Position numbers and translations under genes: made by a program
Assembly: GCA_030425385.1 (NCBI GenBank)
Contig: JAUIAH010000002.1
Coordinates: forward strand, 124,001 to 188,000
From: Verrucomicrobiia bacterium
GTDB lineage: Bacteria; Verrucomicrobiota; Verrucomicrobiia; Verrucomicrobiales; DEV007
Direction of reading: 5' to 3'
DNA: 64,000 nt
The notes under the pieces: generated by a model
What the model saw: only the letters and a program-made list of their open reading frames with translations
Database searches by the model: none
What the model was told of the DNA's origin: nothing
Part shown: positions 9,671 through 19,239 of the stretch, one piece after another
How positions within the stretch are numbered: position 1 is the stretch's first letter
Layout of the letters: every line of letters starts with the position of its first letter

Positions 9671-11020
9671 ATGCGGCGATTCTTCGGTTGGGCACTGATT
9701 CTGTTAGGTCTCGTTGGCTTTCTCTATCCGGGATGTTTCATCGCCTACTACTTGGCGACTGATGTGGGTTTGCGAGAGCCCCGCCCCTCGACCTTGGCAT
9801 TCCGTTGGCACCGCCAGCTGCACCAGCGTTATGCGACTTACTGTGAGAGACGCATCGCTTCAGGAATTGCCGCCACCCTCAAGGTGAACCAACTTGAGGA
9901 GACCGAATGGCCACTCTTTGGAAGCTGCTTCTTTCTCTGGGCGACGGAGAATCTGCAAGAGGCGTGGGAAGCCGACCCCAGCCTCGCGCCCGAGGCACCT
10001 GCCACTTATGCCAAAGAGGCCATCGAGGCGGCGACGGCGTTGGTGATCGACCCCAACCACGCACACTGGGTGCGCGATCACTGGGGCAACGACTATCTCG
10101 TTCACGAGAATGCGTTCTATCGGATGCTCTACCTCTCGGCCCTGTGCTCGCATCATCGACTCACGGGAGCGCCGACGCATCTTGCCGCCATCCGTCGTGT
10201 CGCTGATGCCCTCCGTGAGGACATCTCTCAGGCTCCCAGTGGTTTGTTAGAAGACTATCCGGGTGAATGCTATCCGGCCGATGTTGTGGCGGCCTTGGTT
10301 GCACTGAAACGGGCTTACGCCATTCTCGAAGAGGACCACCAGGCATGGCTGGCCTCCATGGAAACGCATTATATTGGAACGTTAGACCGCGGTCTCGGAT
10401 TGCCCGCCTACTTCGCCGATGCTGTCACGGGCATGGGGGACGACGCCTCGCGCGGATGCGCCAATGCCTACCTCACGACCTTCAGCCCCACTCTTTGGCC
10501 TGATCGAGCCAACACATGGTTCCAGGCATTCGAAGACTATTTCTGGCAAGAACGCGCTTATGGCGTGGGCTTCCGCGAGTATCCCCGAGGTCGACCGCAG
10601 GGCCTGCCCAACCTCGATTCTGGGCCGCTCATTGATGGCTTTGGAGTGGCTGCGAGCGCCTTTGGCATCAGTGCTTGTCGCGCCAATGGTCGCTTCGACA
10701 TGGCCTACCCGCTCACGGCCGAATTGCTGGTCGCCTCTTGGCCGATTCCCTTCAAGGGTCTGCTCACACCGCGCCTCCTCTCAAATCCGCACGCGCCGTT
10801 GTTAGGCGAGGCATCCATTGTCTTCCAACTCAGTCTCTTGCCTCAGCCGAAGACCGCTGTCGTGACTAGCAAACCCACGCGGCTCCCGCTCTGCGTCCTC
10901 TCTGCGCTACTCCTCTACTTTGTGGGCGGCAGTGCGATGGTGTGGTTTGGGAAACGCCAGCTGCGGAACGCAAAGAGGCGCGGCTGGAATCGCCGCGCCT
11001 CACACAAGACTATCCAATAG
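9671..11020 (+). CDS. Unrecognised membrane-anchored protein with two TM segments
   Basis: I do not recognise this 449-residue protein with certainty. A hydrophobic helix at residues 5-27 and another at about 405-427 flank a large helical, aromatic-rich, presumably extracytoplasmic domain. It has many Trp and His residues, HWGNDYLVHEN and GPLIDGFGVAASAFGI. The texture resembles an alpha/alpha-barrel such as linalool dehydratase/isomerase-like or glycoside-hydrolase-like proteins, but I see no decisive catalytic motif. The last codons, after the second TM helix, encode a short basic tail that coincides with a strong hairpin (10975-11001). The start is supported by a promoter ending at 9664. 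Confidence 0.75.
   Translation: MRRFFGWALILLGLVGFLYPGCFIAYYLATDVGLREPRPSTLAFRWHRQLHQRYATYCERRIASGIAATLKVNQLEETEWPLFGSCFFLWATENLQEAWEADPSLAPEAPATYAKEAIEAATALVIDPNHAHWVRDHWGNDYLVHENAFYRMLYLSALCSHHRLTGAPTHLAAIRRVADALREDISQAPSGLLEDYPGECYPADVVAALVALKRAYAILEEDHQAWLASMETHYIGTLDRGLGLPAYFADAVTGMGDDASRGCANAYLTTFSPTLWPDRANTWFQAFEDYFWQERAYGVGFREYPRGRPQGLPNLDSGPLIDGFGVAASAFGISACRANGRFDMAYPLTAELLVASWPIPFKGLLTPRLLSNPHAPLLGEASIVFQLSLLPQPKTAVVTSKPTRLPLCVLSALLLYFVGGSAMVWFGKRQLRNAKRRGWNRRASHKTIQ
10975..11001 (-). terminator. Perfect 10-bp hairpin in the 3' end of the 9671 gene
   Basis: GAGGCGCGGC (10975-10984) and GCCGCGCCTC (10992-11001) pair perfectly around a 7-base loop. Read on the minus strand, the stem is followed by TTTGCGTT, so it could end transcription coming from the convergent carbonic anhydrase gene. 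Read on the plus strand no T-run follows. Confidence 0.45.
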
Positions 11021-11042
11021 GGCTAGAAAGGACTATCACTGT

Positions 11043-11768
11043 CTAATCTAACAAGGTCACTTTACCATCACTGAGCGAATAGAGAGCTCCGACGATCATG
11101 ATCTCTCCCGCCTTCTCCATGGCAGCCAGCACCTCACTGCGTTCGCGGATGTCCTTCACCGTCTGTCGAACATTGGCTTCCACCACGCGCTCGACAAACG
11201 CTGGGTTCTTGGAGGTGCGATCCTTCTTCTCAAATCCGTCCACCGCCTCTACAGCGGGCTGGATCTTTTCGAGAAGGTCTGTCAAATTCCCCATTTCCAC
11301 ATGATCACAGGCTCCCTTCACGGCTCCGCAGGCTTCATGGCCCAAGACCATCACGAGTTTCACGCCTGCAACCTTCGTGGCAAACTCCATGGAGCCTAAC
11401 TGATCCACATTCTCAACGTTCCCCGCGACACGACCGACGAAGATATCACCAATCCCCTGATCAAAGATCATCTCCACCGGGACGCGGGAGTCGAGGCACG
11501 ATAGAATGGTTGCTTTCGGGTACTGACCTTTCGATGAGGCTTGGATGCGGGCCTTCACGTTGGGTTCCGTGACTTTCCCGGCCACATAACGCTGATTACC
11601 CGCCATGAGATCCTCCAAGACCTCTTTCGGTTTCAAGGCACCCTGCTCTTCGGCCGTAGTGGGTAAGTTAGTCGTAGCAGCAGAAGCAGGGATACAAAGG
11701 ACTGCTAGGGCAGATGTCGCCAGGGTCCAGATCTTCTTAGGGATGTCGTGGTTCTTCGTTCGTTTCAT
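11043..11768 (-). CDS. Exported beta-class carbonic anhydrase
   Basis: It interconverts CO2 and bicarbonate. The zinc and active-site residues of the beta class are visible: C91-x-D93-x-R95 (CLDSR), H144 and C147 (GHEACGAVKGA). Unlike the cytosolic housekeeping enzyme, it begins with a basic stretch and a hydrophobic signal segment (residues about 12-31, ending PASAAT). It is therefore probably periplasmic. The start ATG at 11768 lies seven bases after a TATTAA hexamer on the minus strand, though I see no convincing -35 box. No partner gene such as a bicarbonate transporter is adjacent. Confidence 0.93.
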   Translation of the reverse strand: MKRTKNHDIPKKIWTLATSALAVLCIPASAATTNLPTTAEEQGALKPKEVLEDLMAGNQRYVAGKVTEPNVKARIQASSKGQYPKATILSCLDSRVPVEMIFDQGIGDIFVGRVAGNVENVDQLGSMEFATKVAGVKLVMVLGHEACGAVKGACDHVEMGNLTDLLEKIQPAVEAVDGFEKKDRTSKNPAFVERVVEANVRQTVKDIRERSEVLAAMEKAGEIMIVGALYSLSDGKVTLLD

Positions 11769-11902
11769 TGGGTTTTTAATAGGTGGGCGATCGCATCGCG
11801 CGTTTCGTGATGCCTCATCGCCCCACCAGACTACCCAGCCCCGTTAAACATGCAAATTATTTCATGTTTTATTTCACACAACGTTTGAATCACGATTCTG
11901 TT

Positions 11903-12151
11903 TCACTGTTTCAAACCTCGCCTTTGCTCGTTCTTGGACGATGAGAATCTCTGCGGAGAGGCTATCTGAGGCCGATCGACGAAGGGGCCGCGATCTCGCA
12001 TGGATTGCGATTGCGAATAGGAATCTTGTGGATCGGGCTCCAGATGGGCAAGGGCAACGGCGATGATCGCCACACCACTCAGCCAGACAGCTGTCTCAAG
12101 CATGTGAACACTCTTCATGCCGGTGTCTGACGGCACGAAGACTGGATGCAT
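11903..12151 (-). CDS. Small single-TM hypothetical protein, coupled to the PfpI gene
   Basis: A possible 82-residue protein whose ATG at 12151 follows the stop codon of the DJ-1/PfpI gene directly. One hydrophobic helix (AVWLSGVAIIAVALAHL) precedes a polar, Ser/Arg/Gln-rich tail. An in-frame ATG at 12118 (MKSVHMLE) would give a neater membrane protein of 71 residues. I do not recognise a family and there is no clear ribosome binding site, so translation would rely on coupling. It may be spurious, but position, TM helix and orientation favour a real gene. Confidence 0.4.
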   Translation of the reverse strand: MHPVFVPSDTGMKSVHMLETAVWLSGVAIIAVALAHLEPDPQDSYSQSQSMRDRGPFVDRPQIASPQRFSSSKNEQRRGLKQ

Positions 12152-12700
12152 TCACGTTTGTGACAAGGCCGCGGCAAAAGCTTTCATCCACGGAGCACAT
12201 TCCCGCTTGAAGCGGCAACAGTAGAGGGATCCATCGATGACGAGCCCTTCCTCCACATAGATCGCTCCGGCAAATTCGGCGTCCAGACGACACCTGGGAA
12301 TCGTCGTGACGCGACGCCCGCGAATGACATCCGCCGCGGCCAGGATCTCGATGCCGTGACAAATCGAGGCCACTGGCTTGCCATTCTCAATGAAATGGCG
12401 CGTGAGCTCTAACAGATCCTGATCGTATCGGAGAAACTCGGGGGCACGACCTCCCGGCAGCACAAGCGCCTGGTAGTCCTCTGGAGACACATCACGAAAG
12501 GCGATGTCCGAGTCGAGCTTGTATCCTGGTGTCTCCACCGTGATATCCCACCCTTCCTCATGGTGATGCTGGACGAGATGGTAGGTCCGTTTCTCCGGCC
12601 CTGCTTTCACCACTTTATGGTCTTCTGCCAAACGATACAGCGGGATCATCGTATCGATGACTTCGGCCCCATCACCGATCACGAGAAGAACGTTGCCCAT
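12152..12700 (-). CDS. DJ-1/PfpI family protein
   Basis: This family includes glyoxalases, deglycases and proteases; substrate specificity cannot be read from sequence. The fold hallmarks are the N-terminal LLVIGDGAEVIDTM strand-loop, the LVLPGG loop and the nucleophile elbow with cysteine in SICHGIEIL. The ATG at 12700 (MGNVLLVIGDG) is chosen over an upstream in-frame TTG at 12706, giving 182 residues. It begins nine bases after the stop of the four-repeat protein gene and so looks like the second gene of that operon. Confidence 0.9.
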   Translation of the reverse strand: MGNVLLVIGDGAEVIDTMIPLYRLAEDHKVVKAGPEKRTYHLVQHHHEEGWDITVETPGYKLDSDIAFRDVSPEDYQALVLPGGRAPEFLRYDQDLLELTRHFIENGKPVASICHGIEILAAADVIRGRRVTTIPRCRLDAEFAGAIYVEEGLVIDGSLYCCRFKRECAPWMKAFAAALSQT

Positions 12701-12709
12701 CTGCAAGCG

Positions 12710-14380
12710 TTAGAATAGATCACCAATCCCGCGAATGCCCCGCCCCAGTCTCCACGGCACGCCACGCCGTTGCTCTTGACGTCTGAACGAGAGACTGAAA
12801 GCGCCTCGTTGACGCGAACTTCCTGACACTTGCACTGCCATGACGTCATCACCCCGATACTGCACCGTCCCGGTGCCTTGCACGGCGATGCGTCCCTGCA
12901 AACGGCTCACCTCGATGCTCGCCACACCTTCTTTCACATGACGCCACGTCCCGGCGAAACAGAAAGTGTCGCGTCCCGTGAACGACAGGCTAGCGGTGCC
13001 ATCGTTTCTCAGAAGGACACTCGCGCGATTCACTGCCGCATCCGTACCGCGTGATTGATACCGACCCGCACCTGCCGCATCTGCCTTGATCTCTCGGATG
13101 ACTGCGCGCTGGCGACTTCCCCGCTCCTCGTAATCGCGACGATCCCGCATCCCGCGACGCGAGTCACGATCATTCCCTAAACGATAGCGGACGCTGAAAT
13201 CCCCACCGGTCGCGTCTGCTCGCCCTTCGCACTCGATTCCGACCACTCGATTGCCATCGAGGAATAATTTGCCGGTCCCCGTCGCTAGGAGGTTATTCAT
13301 GCGATCGATCTCCAATTCAAGCGTGCCCGTATCCTGACATCCGAACCAGGTAGCCTGGAGATCATACTGCCGCTCTCCCTGCAGTTGGATGCGTGCGTTG
13401 CCGTTCTCATAGAGGGTGACCGCTGCGCGATCCAATGAACGATTCGGGCCGCGCATCCCAAGGGTGCCCCGTCCGGGCACATCAGCGCGGGCGCCACGCC
13501 AGGCATATCGACGGTCCACGTGTTGGCGGGAACTCGCATCGAAGGACATGCGCACTCGACCGCCGAGCGATGGCGAGTCTCCCAAGATTTCGATCTTGGA
13601 GAATGTCCGATTGCCTTGCGCCAAGGTGATCGATCCCGTGGCATCCATCCGCCGTCCATCGGGACCACGATTGATTCGTAGGTCGATCACATTGGCACTG
13701 CGGGCGGTCCAAGAACCCACACACTCATACGTATCATCTCCATAGAAGGTGATGCGGGCGTCGCCGTCCTGTTGCAAGCGAACCCGAGCTTGGCTGAGGC
13801 GTCTGTTAGGTCCCGCCATCCCAATCGATCCTCGGCCACGCTGCACGGATTCCATGCTGAAGCGGTTGCGATCCCGATCACGGTGAGCCCGCGTTTCAAA
13901 GCGTGCATGATAGTCTCCCTGTAAAGCCTGACAGTTTCCTTCAATATCGATTCGAGTGAAGGTGTCCCCTTGCAAATACACCACACCCGTGCCCGTGGCA
14001 GGTGTCCGATGGAAGGCATGCGTGATCGTGATCAAGGCTTGATTGGCTCGCCCGCGTCGCCACGTGCCACGGAAGCGATGATCGCGTTCGCCTGAGAAGA
14101 TCACCTCACAACGCCCATCCCGCGTCAGGGAGACCCTAGCGCCCGTCAATTTCCGATTGGGACCTCGCATGCCCAACGTTCCCTCTCCTCGTTCCGCAGC
14201 ATTCACTTCATAGGCGGTCGCTCGAACGGTGTTCCGATCTCGATCGCGATCAAAGGGGCGGGCGGGTTCGTCTCTTCGGAGCAACTCGCGAAAGAGACTT
14301 TCGAGGGGATTCTGCCCGGAACTGGAAGCCACTGGCAGAAGAACAAGAATAAGCAGCGTGAGGGGAAGGAACGTGCGCAT
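12710..14380 (-). CDS. Secreted protein of four tandem approx. 100-residue repeats, unknown function
   Basis: The ATG at 14380 gives a 556-residue protein with a clean signal peptide ([20 protein letters not shown]). The longer frame would overlap the divergent gene's leader. The mature protein holds four repeats at about residues 64-162, 181-281, 302-401 and 436-533. Each begins near a 'GMxGPNRxLxxA' motif (the fourth is degenerate), followed by 'VxLxxDGxAxIxFxG...GTW' and ending in a beta strand such as GDFSVRYR. Arg/Asp-rich linkers separate them. The pattern suggests all-beta modules. I do not recognise the family. DJ-1/PfpI and a small membrane ORF follow in the same operon. Confidence 0.82.
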   Translation of the reverse strand: MRTFLPLTLLILVLLPVASSSGQNPLESLFRELLRRDEPARPFDRDRDRNTVRATAYEVNAAERGEGTLGMRGPNRKLTGARVSLTRDGRCEVIFSGERDHRFRGTWRRGRANQALITITHAFHRTPATGTGVVYLQGDTFTRIDIEGNCQALQGDYHARFETRAHRDRDRNRFSMESVQRGRGSIGMAGPNRRLSQARVRLQQDGDARITFYGDDTYECVGSWTARSANVIDLRINRGPDGRRMDATGSITLAQGNRTFSKIEILGDSPSLGGRVRMSFDASSRQHVDRRYAWRGARADVPGRGTLGMRGPNRSLDRAAVTLYENGNARIQLQGERQYDLQATWFGCQDTGTLELEIDRMNNLLATGTGKLFLDGNRVVGIECEGRADATGGDFSVRYRLGNDRDSRRGMRDRRDYEERGSRQRAVIREIKADAAGAGRYQSRGTDAAVNRASVLLRNDGTASLSFTGRDTFCFAGTWRHVKEGVASIEVSRLQGRIAVQGTGTVQYRGDDVMAVQVSGSSRQRGAFSLSFRRQEQRRGVPWRLGRGIRGIGDLF

Positions 14381-14386
14381 GGGGCG

Positions 14387-14415
14387 ACTAAAGCGGACCT
14401 GACCAGAGCTGTCAG
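14387..14415 (-). promoter_or_regulatory. Sigma70-like promoter of the four-repeat protein operon
   Basis: On the minus strand CTGACA, a 17-base spacer and TTTAGT are followed by six bases and the ATG at 14380. The position independently supports that start codon and suggests a leaderless mRNA. Confidence 0.45.
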
Positions 14416-14509
14416 CAGGAATCGGAGCCCGCAACATTTGAGGAGGCTTGATGTTCAAGCCCTTGGCTCTGTACGCTGGGGCGCCTCAAACCCACCACCC
14501 ACTGTCACC

Positions 14510-15850
14510 ATGCTCACGATTCAAGCGGACGCCCAGGAGCGTTTCTGTGACGGCGTGTCCCGCCGCTCCTTTCTTCGTATCGGCTCCCTCGGTCTGGGAG
14601 GCGTCGCCATGCCCCAACTCCTTCAGGCTGAGGCACAAGCAAGCACGGGCAAGACTCAGAAATCTGTCATCATGATCTTCCTGGCTGGGGGGCCTCCCCA
14701 CCAGGATATGTTCGATCTGAAGATGGATGCTCCCGCGGAGATCCGGGGGGAATTCCAGCCGATCAAGACGAACGTTCCCGGGATTGAGATCTGTGAGCTG
14801 TTTCCCCAATTGGCCAAGATCTCGGACAAATTGACCTATGTCCGATCGATCGTGGGCGCGCATGGCGGCCACGATGCGCAGCAGTGTTTCACGGGGCGCT
14901 CGCCGCGAAAGGCTCCCCCTGGAGGCTGGCCATCCATGGGAGCCGTCCTCAACCATCTGCAGGGAAATGCTCAAGTAGGCATCCCCTCCTTTGTCGGCCT
15001 CTCGCCCAAGACGCGGCACAAGCCTTGGGGCGACCCTGGTCAACCTGGATTTCTGGGCCCTGCCTGCGCCCCCTTCCAACCGAGCGGCACGGGCTCGGAG
15101 GACATGATCTTAAATGGCATCTCCATCGAGCGCCTCCAGGATCGGCAAGGATTGCTAACGAGCTTCGACCAATTCCGTCGCCAGGCCGATGCCTCGGGGA
15201 TGATGGCGGGGATGGACAGCTTCACCCAAGAAGCTTTCGGCGTGCTTACCTCTAGCAGATTAGCGCAAGCCTTGAATCTCGACGATGAAGATCCCAAGCT
15301 ACGCGAGCGCTATGGGAAAGGGACAGAGAAGCCGACCGCAGATGGGCCGTGGAAACGGCTCGACCAGTTTCTCATGGCACGGCGCCTGGTTGAAGCCGGT
15401 GTGCGTTGCGTGACTCTAGCATTCAGCCGGTGGGATTGGCATGGCAATACCTTCGGACGCTCACGCACGGATTTCCCCATGTTGGACCAAGGCTTGAGTG
15501 CGCTGGTCGAGGATCTTCACCAGCGTGGACTAGACAAAGATGTCAGTGTCGTGGTGTGGGGAGAATTTGGGCGCACCCCTCAGATCAATCCGAGCGGCGG
15601 TCGCGATCACTGGCCCCGCGTCTCGTGCGCCTTGTTAGCCGGGGGCGGCATGAATCACGGCCAAGTGATCGGTGCGACGGATCGCCTGGGTGGCGAGGCT
15701 GTGGATCGACCGGTAGATTTCCAAGAGGTCTTTGCCACGCTCTATCATCAGGCAGGCATCGATGTGAAATCGGCCACCATCGACGATCTCACCGGTCGCC
15801 CACGCTTTCTTGTGGATCAAGAATTCAATCCGATGCCAGAACTGGTCTAG
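14510..15850 (+). CDS. DUF1501 protein (Tat-exported, sulfatase-like fold)
   Basis: A 446-residue DUF1501 protein, a family abundant in planctomycetes and verrucomicrobia and distantly related to sulfatases and phosphatases. A twin-arginine signal (RRSFLRIG, residues 18-25) and a short hydrophobic stretch indicate Tat export. Typical segments are [51 protein letters not shown] and the C-terminal [11 protein letters not shown]. The ATG at 14510 is preferred because it starts just before the Tat motif. The PSCyt/DUF1553 gene begins 13 bases downstream, the usual genomic partner. The biochemical role is unproven. Confidence 0.93.
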   Translation: MLTIQADAQERFCDGVSRRSFLRIGSLGLGGVAMPQLLQAEAQASTGKTQKSVIMIFLAGGPPHQDMFDLKMDAPAEIRGEFQPIKTNVPGIEICELFPQLAKISDKLTYVRSIVGAHGGHDAQQCFTGRSPRKAPPGGWPSMGAVLNHLQGNAQVGIPSFVGLSPKTRHKPWGDPGQPGFLGPACAPFQPSGTGSEDMILNGISIERLQDRQGLLTSFDQFRRQADASGMMAGMDSFTQEAFGVLTSSRLAQALNLDDEDPKLRERYGKGTEKPTADGPWKRLDQFLMARRLVEAGVRCVTLAFSRWDWHGNTFGRSRTDFPMLDQGLSALVEDLHQRGLDKDVSVVVWGEFGRTPQINPSGGRDHWPRVSCALLAGGGMNHGQVIGATDRLGGEAVDRPVDFQEVFATLYHQAGIDVKSATIDDLTGRPRFLVDQEFNPMPELV

Positions 15851-15863
15851 CACTATCCTTCTC

Positions 15864-18329
15864 ATGTCTCGCTTTCTTGCTCTTATTCTCTTTCTCTTCG
15901 TCGCTGGTTTCACCCAGGCGGCGCGCTATCAGGAACTTTCCATCCACACTGGCCGGGAAGCCCTTCTCTTGGGGCCTGATGCCACCCAACAATTGATCGT
16001 GACGGCAGTGGACGCCAATGGTGAGGTGGTCGATGTGACCCGCGAGGTGACGTTGGAAGCGCTTCCCAATGGCATTGTCGATCTGGATCGGGTCGGGGAA
16101 GTGAGGCCGCAGTCGAACGGCGAAGCTGTCGTGACTGCGCGTCTGCAAGGATTGGAAGCTACCACCGAGATTGCCGTCAAGGAGGTGGAAACCATTCAGC
16201 CTATCAATTTCGCCAATGAAGTGGTGCCACTCTTTACCAAATACGGTTGCAATGGCGGCGGATGTCACGGGAAGTCAGGCGGCCAGAATGGCTTTCGCCT
16301 ATCCTTGTTAGGATTTGAACCTACGGAAGATTTCGATTATCTCACCAAGGAGGCCAGAGGACGGCGGATCTTTCCCGCCTCACCCGAGCACAGTTTGTTG
16401 TTATTGAAGGGCACCGGCGACCTTCCGCATGGAGGTGGCGGTCCTTTGAAGAAAGATTCGGCGGAATACAAGACTCTCATCCGCTGGATCGAGCAGGGCA
16501 TGCCCTACGGTGACGCCTCCGATCCCATCGTGGAATCCATCGCGGTGTATCCGCAGGAACGCATCGTCCGTCCAGGGGCAGAGCAGCAATTGCAAGTCAC
16601 TGCGACCTACAGCGATGGATCCACGCGCGATATCACTCGTGTGGTGCAATACGAGTCCAATCAGAAAGACATGGCCGAGGTCAGCGAAAGTGGGTTGGTG
16701 ACCATGGGCGAGCAGACAGGCGACATCGCCATCATGATCCGATTCCAAGAACTCGTCGATGTGTTTCGCGCCACCATTCCGCTAGGAGCGCCAGTGGAGT
16801 CACTTCCTCCCGTGCAGAACTTCGTCGATGAGCACATCTACGCGAAACTCAAAACGTTAGGATTGCCACCATCGGAACCGTGCGATGATCGCACCTTCCT
16901 GCGCCGTGTCACCGTGGACATCGCCGGGCGCTTGCCCACCCCAGAGGAGGCCAGCGCTTTCTTGACGAGCACTGCCCCGCATAAACGCGCTTTATGGATC
17001 GATGATCTGTTAGAGAGCACTGATTACGCGGACTACTTTGCCAATAAGTGGAATGCCATTCTCCGCAACAAACGGCAACGCGCCTCAGACAAGCGCGGCA
17101 ACTACGCTTTCCATGCCTGGGTGCGTCAGAGCCTCCACGCGAATGTGCCATTCAACGAGTTTGTGACCGAACTTGTCGCTGCCACGGGAGAAATCGGACA
17201 CAACCCCGCGGTGGCCTGGTTTCGCGCTGTAGATCAACGTGAGGAACAGTTGCAAGACATCGCCCAGGTCTTTCTTGGCGTGCGTTTGCAATGTGCCCAG
17301 TGCCACCACCATCCCTACGAGAAATGGAGCGAGAAAGACTACTATGGCTTCTCCGCCTTCTTTTCACAGGTTGGCAAGAAAGCCGGTGAGCAACCAGGCG
17401 AACAGGTCATCGTGCATCGCCCTGGCCAAGCCAGCGCCGAGCATCCCAAGACGAAGGAGAAAGTGATGCCAACGCCTCTGGGAGCGCCTATGTTAGAACT
17501 GGAGGCAGAAAGTGATCCCCGCCACGCTTTGGCCAAATGGATGTCGAGCGATGAGAATCCGTTCCTCGCACGCATGCTCGTGAATCGCTACTGGAAACAC
17601 TTCTTTGGACGTGCCCTCGTCGAACCCGAGGATGACATGCGCGTGACCAATCCCGCGACCAATCCGGAATTGCTCGACGCCCTCGCCGAACACTTTATCG
17701 CGAATGGCTTTGATTTGAAAGATTTGGTGCGGACCCTGACCAACTCACAGACCTACCAACTGAGCGCCCTTCCCAATGCGCACAATGCGAACGATAAGCA
17801 GAATTTCTCCCGGTTCTATCCCCGTCGTTTGACGGCGGAAGTCCTCCTAGATGCCATCGATCACCTGACAAAAGTGCCCACGGCTTTCCCTGGACAACCC
17901 ATTTCCACGCGGGCCGTGCAGTTGCCCGACGATAGCTTCAATGCTAGCTCCTACTTCCTCACTGTCTTCGGCAGACCGGAAATGGATAGCGCCTGTGAAT
18001 GCGAACGCACTCAAGATGCGAACCTCGCTCAGAGCCTCCATTTGCTCAACAGCAAGGGCATTCAGGAAAAGCTCGCCCACACGGAAGGACGCGCCGCGCT
18101 CCTCGTACGCGACAGCACGCGCAGCATGGAAGAGAAGATTGCCGAACTGTACCTGCGCGCCTTCTCACGTGAACCCAATCCCAACGAACTCGAAATCGCG
18201 ACGCGCTATGTGAGGGAGAAAGAAGCGAAGGCGAATGATGACGCGTCACGCTCCCAAGCCACGCAGGAAGCCTTTGAAGACATGCTCTGGGCATTGATCA
18301 ATACCAAAGAGTTTCTCTTCAATCACTAG
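15864..18329 (+). CDS. Exported DUF1549/DUF1553 protein with Ig-like domains and haem-like motifs
   Basis: An 821-residue protein with a signal peptide (MSRFLALILFLFVAGFTQA). Two bacterial Ig-like (BIG2-type) modules flank a cytochrome-like region containing C-x4-C-H (CNGGGCH). They are followed by DUF1549 (PSCyt2), with C-x2-C-H in QCAQCHHHPYEKW, and DUF1553 (PSD1), with the typical CECERTQDANLAQSLHLLNS. Such proteins are paired with DUF1501 proteins in the PVC group and may bind haem and take part in periplasmic polysaccharide metabolism, which is an inference. The ATG at 15864 gives the clean signal peptide; the frame is open further upstream inside the DUF1501 gene. Confidence 0.93.
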   Translation: MSRFLALILFLFVAGFTQAARYQELSIHTGREALLLGPDATQQLIVTAVDANGEVVDVTREVTLEALPNGIVDLDRVGEVRPQSNGEAVVTARLQGLEATTEIAVKEVETIQPINFANEVVPLFTKYGCNGGGCHGKSGGQNGFRLSLLGFEPTEDFDYLTKEARGRRIFPASPEHSLLLLKGTGDLPHGGGGPLKKDSAEYKTLIRWIEQGMPYGDASDPIVESIAVYPQERIVRPGAEQQLQVTATYSDGSTRDITRVVQYESNQKDMAEVSESGLVTMGEQTGDIAIMIRFQELVDVFRATIPLGAPVESLPPVQNFVDEHIYAKLKTLGLPPSEPCDDRTFLRRVTVDIAGRLPTPEEASAFLTSTAPHKRALWIDDLLESTDYADYFANKWNAILRNKRQRASDKRGNYAFHAWVRQSLHANVPFNEFVTELVAATGEIGHNPAVAWFRAVDQREEQLQDIAQVFLGVRLQCAQCHHHPYEKWSEKDYYGFSAFFSQVGKKAGEQPGEQVIVHRPGQASAEHPKTKEKVMPTPLGAPMLELEAESDPRHALAKWMSSDENPFLARMLVNRYWKHFFGRALVEPEDDMRVTNPATNPELLDALAEHFIANGFDLKDLVRTLTNSQTYQLSALPNAHNANDKQNFSRFYPRRLTAEVLLDAIDHLTKVPTAFPGQPISTRAVQLPDDSFNASSYFLTVFGRPEMDSACECERTQDANLAQSLHLLNSKGIQEKLAHTEGRAALLVRDSTRSMEEKIAELYLRAFSREPNPNELEIATRYVREKEAKANDDASRSQATQEAFEDMLWALINTKEFLFNH

Positions 18330-18342
18330 GCAAGCACTCCAT

Positions 18343-19239
18343 TCATCCTCGATGAAGGATCACTATCCCTAACAGGATTCCGGCAACGCACCATGCCTTG
18401 GGCCTGACATTCTTCTCCTTTAGCCAGAAGATGCCTGCCAGGAAAGTGATGATGACCCCACTCCGTCGGATGGGCGTGATCACGGAAATGAGCGCCTCGG
18501 GATCGCGCACCGCTGCAAAGTAGACGAAATCAGCAATCAGGAGAGCGAGTCCCACCAAGGGAATGCTCCACCGCCACTCAAAGCGATGCCGCGCCCATCC
18601 CGCCCAGCGGTGCAGCAACGCGAAGGGGCCCAGAATCACCAAGAGATAGATGGAGAACCAGGCCTGCACCGTGGGCACCGTGAATCCCACCGTTTGAAGA
18701 AGGTATTTATCATAGACTGAGCTCAGCGCTCCTAACATCGTCCCAACGATCATGTAGCCTACCCATTTATCTCGGTGAAAGTGGATGCCCTCTAACTTTC
18801 CTGCTAACGAAAAGGCATAGAAGGACAGAAGGATGATCCCTATTCCAATCCACTGATAGGGCGTGGGCCGCTCCTGGAAGAGGATTAACGCGAAGGAGAT
18901 GGTCCACAAAGGACTGGTTGAACGAATTGGGCCCGCGATCGAAAGCGGCAGGTGTTTGAGCGCGAAGTAACCAAAGATCCAGGATGCGGACACGAGCGCC
19001 GCTTTGGCAAAGAGAAGAGCGTGCTCCTGCCGATCCACGGGATCCACGTAGAGGCCAGACGAGATGCTGTTAGGATCCATCCAAGACCACACGAGCAATG
19101 GTCCCCAGAACACAGCCCCCGCTAGATTGCTGAAGAACAGCACGGGCACCACCGCGTTGTCCCTCACCGAGAGCTTCTTAAGAAGATCGTAGACCCCTAA
19201 GAACCCGGCGGAAAGCAGTGACAACAGGATCCACGTCAA
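18343..19239 (-). CDS. EamA/DMT-family transporter
   Basis: A 298-residue inner-membrane protein with about ten hydrophobic helices and the internal duplication of the drug/metabolite transporter superfamily. Examples are the first-half WILLSLLSAGFLGVYDLLKK and the second-half PIRRSGVIITFLAGIFWLKEK. The substrate is unknown. The start codon is TTG at 19239; a stop codon lies two codons upstream and there is no nearby alternative Met. It converges on the DUF1553 gene, 13 bases away. The opposite flank is a 212-bp intergenic region. Confidence 0.9.
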   Translation of the reverse strand: MTWILLSLLSAGFLGVYDLLKKLSVRDNAVVPVLFFSNLAGAVFWGPLLVWSWMDPNSISSGLYVDPVDRQEHALLFAKAALVSASWIFGYFALKHLPLSIAGPIRSTSPLWTISFALILFQERPTPYQWIGIGIILLSFYAFSLAGKLEGIHFHRDKWVGYMIVGTMLGALSSVYDKYLLQTVGFTVPTVQAWFSIYLLVILGPFALLHRWAGWARHRFEWRWSIPLVGLALLIADFVYFAAVRDPEALISVITPIRRSGVIITFLAGIFWLKEKNVRPKAWCVAGILLGIVILHRG

